Assembly (NCBI RefSeq): GCF_964340395.1
Contig: NC_135551.1
Coordinates: 28,966,880 to 29,030,879, forward strand
Source of the DNA: Glandiceps talaboti
Taxonomy: Eukaryota > Hemichordata > Enteropneusta > Spengelidae
Length of the DNA stretch: 64,000 nucleotides
Direction: 5' to 3'
Made by a program: the position numbers and the translations under genes. Within the stretch, counting starts at the first letter, position 1. The number at the start of each line of letters is the position of its first letter. The notes beneath the pieces are model-generated. The model was not told the origin of the DNA. It saw only the letters and a program-made list of their open reading frames with translations, and did no database searches. Shown here in pieces: positions 55,181-64,000 of this stretch.

Positions 55181-55850
55181 GTAATTCGCTGGCTTGCTGG
55201 CTGGCTGGCTGGCTAACTGGTTGATTGGTTGGCTGGCTGGCTGCTTGACTAGCTGGCTGGCTAGCTGGTTGGTTGGTTGGTTGGTTGGTTGGTTGGTTGG
55301 TTGGTTGGTTGGTTGGTTGGTTGGTTGGTTGGCTGGCTAATTGGCTGGCTGGTTGGTTGACTAGCTAGCTGGTTGGTTGGCTGGTTAGTTGGTTGGCTGG
55401 CTGGCTGGTTGGCTGGCTGGCTGGCTAGTCGGTTGGTTGGCTAGCTAGCTAGCTGGTTGGTTGGTTGATTGGTTGGTTGGTTGGTTGGTTGGTTGGCTGG
55501 CTGGCCGGCCGGCTAGCTAGCTAGCTGGTTGGTTGGTTGGTTGGTTGGTTTTTGGATGTCTGACTGGCTAGCTGGTTGGTTGGTTGGTTGGTGGGCTGGT
55601 TATTGGCTGGTTGGTTGGTTGGTTGGTTGGTTCGTTGGTTGGTTTGCCTTTTGGGTGGCTGGCTGGTTGGATGTTGGCTGGCTGGCTGGCTGGATTGGTT
55701 GGTTGGTTGGTTGGTTGGTTGGTTGGTTGGTTGGTTGGTTGGTTGGTTGGTTGGTTGGTTGATGAGTTGGCTGGCTGGCTGGTTGTTGATTTGGTTGGTT
55801 GATTAGTCGGTTGTTTAGTTAGTGTTGATTGATCGATATAGAATGATCGA
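55181..55850. repeat. TTGG/CTGG/CTAG tetranucleotide tract
   Basis: About 650 bases of tetranucleotides, mostly (GGTT)n with blocks of (GGCT)n and (AGCT)n. Overlapping open frames in several phases (W/G/L/V-rich or T/N/Q/P-rich) are by-products. Confidence 0.95.
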
Positions 55851-55966
55851 TTTGTCATAAATTCTTTTTAAAACTATATTGAATATGAGTATAAAAAGAC
55901 TATCAGCAAGAAAGACAAGTTAGTCGTCATTAATTGATATATTTGAAGGACGTTGTTTTCAACTAA

Positions 55967-58900
55967 AGACATATCATAAATGTAAACAGACCAAGCTACT
56001 ATAGACATGCCCTAAATGTAGACAGACCTAGCTACTATAGACATACCCTAAATGTAGACAGGCCTAGCTACTATAGACATACCCTAAATGTAAACAGACC
56101 AAGCTACTATAGACATGCCCTAAATGTAGACAGACCTAGCTACTATAGACATACCCTAAATGTAGACAGACCTAGCTACTATAGACATACCCTAAATGTA
56201 AACAGACCTAGCTACTATAGATATACCCTAAATGTAGATAGACCTAGCTACTATAGACATACCCTAAATGTAGACAGGCCTAGCTACTATAGACATACCC
56301 TAAATGTAGACACACCTAGCTACTATAGACATACCCTAAATGTAGACAGGCCTAGCTACTATAGATATACCCTAAATGTAGACAGGCCTAGCTACTATAG
56401 ACATACCCTAAATGTAGACAGGCCTAGCTACTATAGACATACCCTAAATGTAGACACACCTAGCTACTATAGACATACCCTAAATGTAGACAGGCCTAGC
56501 TACTATAGACATACCCTAAATGTAGACAGACCTAGCTACTATAGACATACCCTAAATGTAGACAGACCTAGCTACTATAGATATACCCTAAATGTAGACA
56601 GACCTAGCTACTATAGACATACCCTAAATGTAGACACACCTAGCTACTATAGATATACCCTAAATGTAGACAGGCCTAGCTACTATAGATATACCCTAAA
56701 TGTAGACAGCCATAGCTACTATAGATATACCCTAAATGTAGACAGGCCTAGCTACTATAGATATACCCTAAATGTAGACAGGCATAGCTACTATAGACAT
56801 ACCCTAAATGTAGACAGCCCTAGCTACTATAGACATACCCTAAATGTAGACACACCTAGCTACTATAGATATACCCTAAATGTAGACAGACCTAGCTACT
56901 ATAGATATACCCTAAATGTAGACACACCTAGCTACTATAGATATACCCTAAATGTAGACACACCTAGCTACTATAGATATACCCTAAATGTAGACAGGCC
57001 TAGCTACTATAGATATACCCTAAATGTAGACACACCTAGCTACTATAGACATACCCTAAATGTAGACAGACCTAGCTACTATAGACATACCCTAAATGTA
57101 GACACACCTAGCTACTATAGATATACCCTAAATGTAGACAGACCTAGCTACTATAGATATACCCTAAATGTAGACAGCCCTAGCTACTATAGACATACCC
57201 TAAATGTAGACAGGCCTAGCTACTATAGACATACCCTAAATGTAGACACACCTAGCTACTATAGATATACCCTAAATGTAGACAGACCTAGCTACTATAG
57301 ACATACCCTAAATGTAGACACACCTAGCTACTATAGACATACCCTAAATGTAGACAGCCCTAGCTACTATAGACATACCCTAAATGTAGACAGACCTAGC
57401 TACTATAGACATACCCTAAATGTAGACACACCTAGCTACTATAGATATACCCTAAATGTAGACACACCTAGCTACTATAGACATACCCTAAATGTAGACA
57501 CACCTAGCTACTATAGATATACCCTAAATGTAGACAGACCTAGCTACTATAGACATACCCAAAATGTAGACAGCCATAGCTACTATAGACATACCCTAAA
57601 TGTAGACAGACCTAGCTACTATAGACATACCCTAAATGTAGACAGCCCTAGCTACTATAGACATACCCTAAATGTAGACAGACCTAGCTACTATAGACAT
57701 ACCCTAAATGTAGACAGCCCTAGCTACTATAGACATACCCTAAATGTAGACAGACCTAGCTACTATAGACATACCCTAAATGTAGACAGGCCTAGCTACT
57801 ATAGATATACCCTAAATGTAGACAGGCCTAGCTACTATAGACATACCCTAAATGTAGACAGACCTAGCTACTATAGACATACCCTAAATGTAGACAGGCC
57901 TAGCTACTATAGATATACCCTAAATGTAGACAGACCTAGCTACTATAGACATACCCTAAATGTAGACACACCTAGCTACTATAGACATACCCTAAATGTA
58001 GACAGCCCTAGCTACTATAGACATACCCTAAATGTAGACAGGCCTAGCTACTATAGATATACCCTAAATGTAGACAGGCCTAGCTACTATAGACATACCC
58101 TAAATGTAGACAGACCTAGCTACTATAGATATACCCTAAATGTAGACAGCCCTAGCTACTATAGACATACCCTAAATGTAGACAAACCTAGCTACTATAG
58201 ATATACCCTAAATGTAGACAGCCCTAGCTACTATAGACATACCCAAAATGTAGACAGCCATAGCTACTATAGATATACCCTAAATGTAGACAGCCCTAGC
58301 TACTATAGACATACCCTAAATGTAGACAGACCTAGCTACTATAGACATACCCTAAATGTAGACAGGCCTAGCTACTATAGACATACCCTAAATGTAGACA
58401 GCCATAGCTACTATAGACATACCCTAAATGTAGACAGACCTAGCTACTATAGACATACCCTAAATGTAGACAGGCCTAGCTACTATAGATATACCCTAAA
58501 TGTAGACAGACCTAGCTACTATAGACATACCCTAAATGTAGACAGACCTAGCTACTATAGACATACCCTAAATGTAGACAGACCTAGCTACTATAGACAT
58601 ACCCTAAATGTAGACAGCCCTAGCTACTATAGATATACCCTAAATGTAGACAGCCCTAGCTACTATAGAAATACCCTAAATGTAGATAGACCTAGCTACT
58701 ATAGACATACCCTAAATGTAGACAGACCTAGCTACTATAGACATACCCTAAATGTAGACAGCCCTAGCTACTATAGACATACCCTAAATGTAGACAGGCC
58801 TAGCTACTATAGACATACCCTAAATGTAGACACACCTAGCTACTATAGACATACCCTAAATGTAGACAGGCCTAGCTACTATAGATATACCCTAAATGTA

Positions 58901-60196
58901 GACAGCCCTAGCTACTATAGACATACCCTAAATGTAGACAGACCTAGCTACTATAGATATACCCTAAATGTAGACAGACCTAGCTACTATAGACATACCC
59001 TAAATGTAGACAGACCTAGCTACTATAGATATACCCTAAATGTAGACAGACCTAGCTACTATAGACATACCCTAAATGTAGACAGGCCTAGCTACTATAG
59101 ACATACCCTAAATGTAGACACACCTAGCTACTATAGACATACCCTAAATGTAGACAGACCTAGCTACTATAGACATACCCTAAATGGGGACAGGCCTAGC
59201 TACTATAGACATACCCTAAATGTAGACACACCTATAGCTACTATAGACATACCCTAAATGTAGACAGGCCTAGCTACTATAGATATACCCTAAATGTAGA
59301 CACACCTAGCTACTATAGACATACCCTAAATGTAGACAGCCATAGCTACTATAGATATACCCTAAATGTAGACACACCTAGCTACTATAGACATACCCTA
59401 AATGTAGACAGCCCTAGCTACTATAGACATACCCTAAATGTAGACAGTCCTAGCTACTATAGACATACCCTAAATGTAGACAGCCCTAGCTACTATAGAT
59501 ATACCCTAAATGTAGACACACCTAGCTACTATAGATATACCCTAAATGTAGACAGCCCTAGCTACTATAGACATACCCTAAATGTAGACAGTCCTAGCTA
59601 CTATAGACATACCCTAAATGTAGACAGCCATAGCTACTATAGATATACCCTAAATGTAGACACACCTAGCTACTATAGACATACCCTAAATGTAGACAGA
59701 CCTAGCTACTATAGACATACCCTAAATGTAGACAGACCTAGCTACTATAGATATACCCTAAATGTAGACAGACCTAGCTACTATAGACATACCCTAAATG
59801 TAGACAGACCTAGCTACTATAGATATACCCTAAATGTAGACACACCTAGCTACTATAGACATACCCTAAATGTAGACAGCCATAGCTACTATAGATATAC
59901 CCTAAATGTAGACACACCTAGCTACTATAGACATACCCTAAATGTAGACACACCTATAGCTACTATAGACATACCCTAAATGTAGACAGCCATAGCTACT
60001 ATAGATATACCCTAAATGTAGACAGTCCTAGCTACTATAGACATACCCTAAATGTAGACAGCCATAGCTACTATAGATATACCCTAAATGTAGACACACC
60101 TAGCTACTATAGACATACCCTAGATGTAGACACACCTAGCTACTATAGACATACCCTAAATGTAGACAGACCAATGTAGACACACCTAGCTACTAG
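55967..60196. repeat. 36-bp satellite array, about 117 copies
   Basis: Head-to-tail units of 36 bp: CTACTATAGACATACCC, TAAATGTAGACA and a variable joint ending CTAG. Two positions vary: AGACAT or AGATAT, and the joint GACC/GGCC/CACC/GCCC/GCCAT. Period errors are rare (near 59230, 59955 and at the right end 60165-60196). The unit has stops in every frame, so no ORF arises. It is probably in an intron of the JmjC gene or intergenic. Confidence 0.97.
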
Positions 60197-60744
60197 CAGC
60201 GATGTCAGCGTAGATCTTCAAATCAAATAACATGCTGTACTAAGAAGTGACTCAATATATTTCATGATCCCTGCTTTCTCATTGCCATCGGATTATCAAA
60301 CCCCGTCTTGTCATCAATAAACCTAGCCATGCTGTAAAGGGTAATGTAAGTACTCCCACTAGGAAGACTGTGTCACGTGTCAATGTGAAAGTCTTCAAAT
60401 AGAGTGACTGTTCAACAGAATAATATCAAATTACTCTTGGTATTTATCGTATGAAATAAATTATAATTTAATGTCGTTAAATTGAACTAAAACTATTTGA
60501 AATAGCGAATGTCTTGTTTGGAAACTGTGTGCTACTTACATGTCAATGGATCGTATTAAGTCTTCTGAAACCATTTATTTATCTGATATATTTTCTCATT
60601 TATTCCATAATTGTTTCATTCATTATGATGAATAAATTGTAAATCCAGTTATAATTACGAGTGTTTTAGTTTCATTTGGAATTTTTGTCATTATATCTGA
60701 AGAGTATTCCTATCTACCAATATCGCTGTATAGTATAATGGAGT
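60197..60744. other. Intergenic or intronic, no gene recognised
   Basis: AT-rich unique sequence between the satellite and a SINE. Confidence 0.4.
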
Positions 60745-61105
60745 CATGATGGAGGAATGGTTAGTGGAGTGGCCTGCTTGGAATCTATTATAGGTTTCAA
60801 TGCTGGTTCGAGCCCAGTCGCCGCAGTTAGTTTCTGAATGCCTGAAGTCCTTGGGTTTCAACCACGATTGTGCCTCAGTCAATCCAGTTGTATATTTGTG
60901 GACCTGGTAGGATAGAGGTTGCAATATGAATGCTTTAATCCTATGCTCTTACAGAGGTTGCAATGGATTGTATACTCACCAGGGAGTTGAGGTAGTGTAA
61001 AGGGTCGTTGTGCCGCTATAGATTCATGCCAGAGGTAATAACTGTGAGTGCTTTGAGCTCTCAGGAGAAAATGTGCATTATACATTCACATTATTATTTT
61101 AGGAG
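60745..61105 (+). mobile_element. tRNA-derived SINE
   Basis: The 5' part has an A-box-like TGGTTAGTGGAG (about 60758) and a B-box GGTTCGAGCC (about 60805). The 3' part has ATTCATGCCAGAGGTAATAA, AGTGCTTTGAGC and a short ATT-type tail, as in SINEs with a conserved central or 3' domain in aquatic animals. A related 3' end lies in SDR intron 6. Confidence 0.65.
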
Positions 61106-61619
61106 ATAAAAAAAATTATATCTAACAGACATAGTTTCGACGACATCTATAATGAATTTTACTGTAAATGTTGTCCTGATAAGAGCAAACGATGTTAAGT
61201 ACTGCAAAGGTTAATTCAAATCACATACAAAGATTTACAACGATTGGAAATTCAGGTGGAATTTGTTGAACATCAGTGTCATTCAATAAATCGAAAATTT
61301 AGCTTTGATTGCAATATGGAGCTTAAAATGAAGAATGTTGAAAGAAAATGTGTATAAGTTTTCATTAAAAGGGGATCACGCTATATCATAAGATTACTTT
61401 GCTTTATTTGGTAATTAGACTGGGAAAACAACAAACCATATACAAGACACATGCCCACGCTATTTAAACTCATTAAGCCTTCTATGACGATATGAAATGG
61501 GACACGAATAGGATTACACCCACATTGTAGATTTTGGCAGCTGACCTTTTATTACTTTCTGGAATTGATATGTTGGCTCTTGAAATGTATTACACATGTG
61601 TTGAAAGATGAACAAGACG

Positions 61620-62176
<557 letters not shown>

Positions 62177-64000
62177 GACAGACACAGTTCAGCCAACAAA
62201 AGAGTATAAAAGGCTGATTATTGCCGGAGGATATGACAGGTATTTACCTATACGTCAGTCATTGAATCCACCAATGTAATTCGCACGCGTTGATTCCTTT
62301 CCAGTAGTATTTTCAACTATATTTATATATATACGTAACGTAGCCGGAGGTAAGATTATGTTATAGGTTCGGTTCGTGAAACTTATTAGCATGCTAATGT
62401 TCGCCGACACGGGAAATAACTAAGTCGAAGATTAAACAGTCGTGTTAATATCAAAGGGGGATTTCACAAGTTTGTAAAAAACCTTTGTGGGGATATAAAA
62501 ACATACACTGACAAGGTTTCAATCAATTATGATAGGTCTACCGTCTAAATCTGGATGGGTTTAGAAAACACAAAGTGTACGAATTATAAACTCTTTTCGG
62601 TGAATTCCAATGAAAAAATAACGAGTGCCTGTTGTCTACTTCGGTAAATATTGAATCGTTGAAAACGTGTCTTAGTCATCCACGTTGTACATGTAATGCA
62701 CTTCGCATAGTACGTCACTGTGACGTCACTGTTTGATACCTTGTCCACCCTGCTCATCCATCCATGTTTTGCAGGAAGAGAACAGCTTTATAGAGCTTTT
62801 TAGCTGAAATCAATACAACACCAATACAGATTATGTAGTTGATTTAGTAAAGCAATTTAGTATCCACGGCAATCCTTAACAAAAACACCCTACCTTGCTG
62901 CAATTTTGGAAACCATTTGCACAAGAATTCAAAATTCTAGTTTTTTAACCAACAAATTTGTATATCCTTATCGCCGAAATAAAAATCTATAAGACGGTTG
63001 ATAGGGTCAGTCTATGATCACGAGTCCGATGTAGAACTGTAGATGTGATACTTTTTCAATGGAATACTGTATCCTTACACACACATATAAGCTGCTTGGG
63101 AAGTGATAGATGTGAGTCATTGTCCGTTTTTGAGAGCATCCAAGGAATTAGCTTCAACTGATGATGAGTAAAACGACTTTTAATTTGGAAAATTAAGAGT
63201 TTGCCAAACAAGTAAGGAGGATAGCTTTAATCCTCTTATATGAAGTTACAAAGTTCACTTTGATCTACAGAGCTATCGTCCATCATTTTCATGAAGGTTG
63301 ATACAAACCTTTCTTACGAGCAAGAACTGGTTAGGTTTGGTAAACATGCTATGAATAGAAATGTTGAAACCACGTGTCAGTTACTAGTACCTATCTATTC
63401 ATCACACTTTCAGAACTCTAGAGACTTCGTGATGGGAAAGAAAAAAATGTGTCTTATCTGCCATGTTCTTTGGGATGACAATAAGATAAAACGTTCTCTA
63501 GAGTTACTATGTTAAGGTTCACACTTTGACTAACATCGCCTGGTTTGTGTAAGGAAAGATAGTGCATTTCTTTGTTTTAACACCTGCCTGCTTATCAGGT
63601 TTTGAATCTTCCTTCAATCGTAGACGCTGGAGAACTTTCTCGCCAAAGCATATGCTTCAATGATCTTCAATGTCTAATCTAACTGTCAAATATGCTGATT
63701 TATATCCACAGAGTCAGATCAGATAAAATGGAACGTTTTATGTACAGGTACATGTGTTTTGTTTTTGTAAGTCGTAACCATGGTAACAAAAATAGTTTGA
63801 GGGATCGGAGACGTAAAAAAAAAACATCGTGCTGCTGTATTGAAATTCTATCCTTGCCCCTCAAGTTGTTTTCGCAGTAACCCGATAGTGTAGAATTTGT
63901 ATGTCTGGTTGAACACGATCATGTGAAGACAGCAACCGAAAAATGGCAGCTCATTGTCTCGGATTTGGAAACACAAGTTGTCTGTCGTGGGCAAAGGGTA
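62177..64000. other. Right end, no gene recognised
   Basis: Unique AT-rich sequence. The 74-codon frame at 63291-63515 and the 62-codon frame at 63692-63880 match nothing I know. No later JmjC exon was identified. Confidence 0.4.

Noticed and set aside
55529..55858. W/G/L-rich membrane-protein-like ORFs
   Set aside because: Frames of the TTGG/CTGG tract.
55967..60196. CRISPR-like appearance of a 36-bp repeat
   Set aside because: Units are head to tail with no spacers, no cas genes, and the setting is an animal genome.
60745..60860. Functional tRNA gene
   Set aside because: A/B-box-like signals are followed by a SINE 3' domain and there is no terminator or cloverleaf.
63291..63515. 74-codon ORF near the right edge
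   Set aside because: No family resemblance, no splice context, and no link to the JmjC exon.

Overview
The window is nuclear DNA of an animal, most likely a marine invertebrate. Genes are sparse and split by GT/AG introns. There are polyA signals, an animal-type mitochondrial P450, an SLC35G-like carrier, a secreted JmjC-type protein, SINE and LINE remnants, several MITE-like elements, and very abundant microsatellites, minisatellites and satellite DNA. The sequence does not fix the phylum.

Layout. 1-534 is the first coding exon of a mitochondrial-type cytochrome P450 on the minus strand; the rest lies off the left edge. Two minisatellites (49 bp and 24 bp units) follow. 5745-6812 is an intronless 10-TM drug/metabolite-transporter protein of SLC35G type. 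6.8-11.2 kb is intergenic and holds a foldback element, a tRNA-like SINE head and an hAT-like MITE with a clean 8-bp duplication. 11298-17346 is a complete nine-exon short-chain dehydrogenase/reductase (SDR) gene of 259 aa. 20511-27218 is a decayed tandem copy of it: exons 1-5 and 8 are recognisable, exons 6-7 are not found, there are nonsense and frameshift lesions, and the last exon is inverted between (TA)n arrays. 27.9-38.4 kb is transposon-rich: a duplicated block of about 2.1 kb that contains a foldback element, a broken LINE reverse transcriptase, and long (CT)n tracts.

The most notable locus is 40228-49246. I predict five exons encoding about 2224 aa: signal peptide, short linker exons, and then one 6.2-kb exon carrying a C80 (MARTX/TcdB-type) autoprocessing cysteine protease domain with His and Cys in place, a hydrophobic segment like the pore-forming region of large clostridial toxins, five blocks of RTX-like repeats, and a C-terminal membrane anchor with a short basic tail. 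This is a bacterial toxin-like architecture inside an animal-style membrane-protein gene. The gene is bracketed by diverged inverted repeats of about 1.2 kb (38500-39700 and 50575-51905), each about 0.5-0.7 kb from its ends.

After it come the first exon of a secreted JmjC/cupin-8 type protein (52693-53126), small foldback elements, a long tract of TTGG-type repeats, a 4.2-kb satellite of about 117 copies of a 36-bp unit, a tRNA-derived SINE, and GATA/GATG/GACA tracts. The genes do not form an obvious pathway. The SDR pair is a tandem duplication. All intron positions and domain calls were made by eye.
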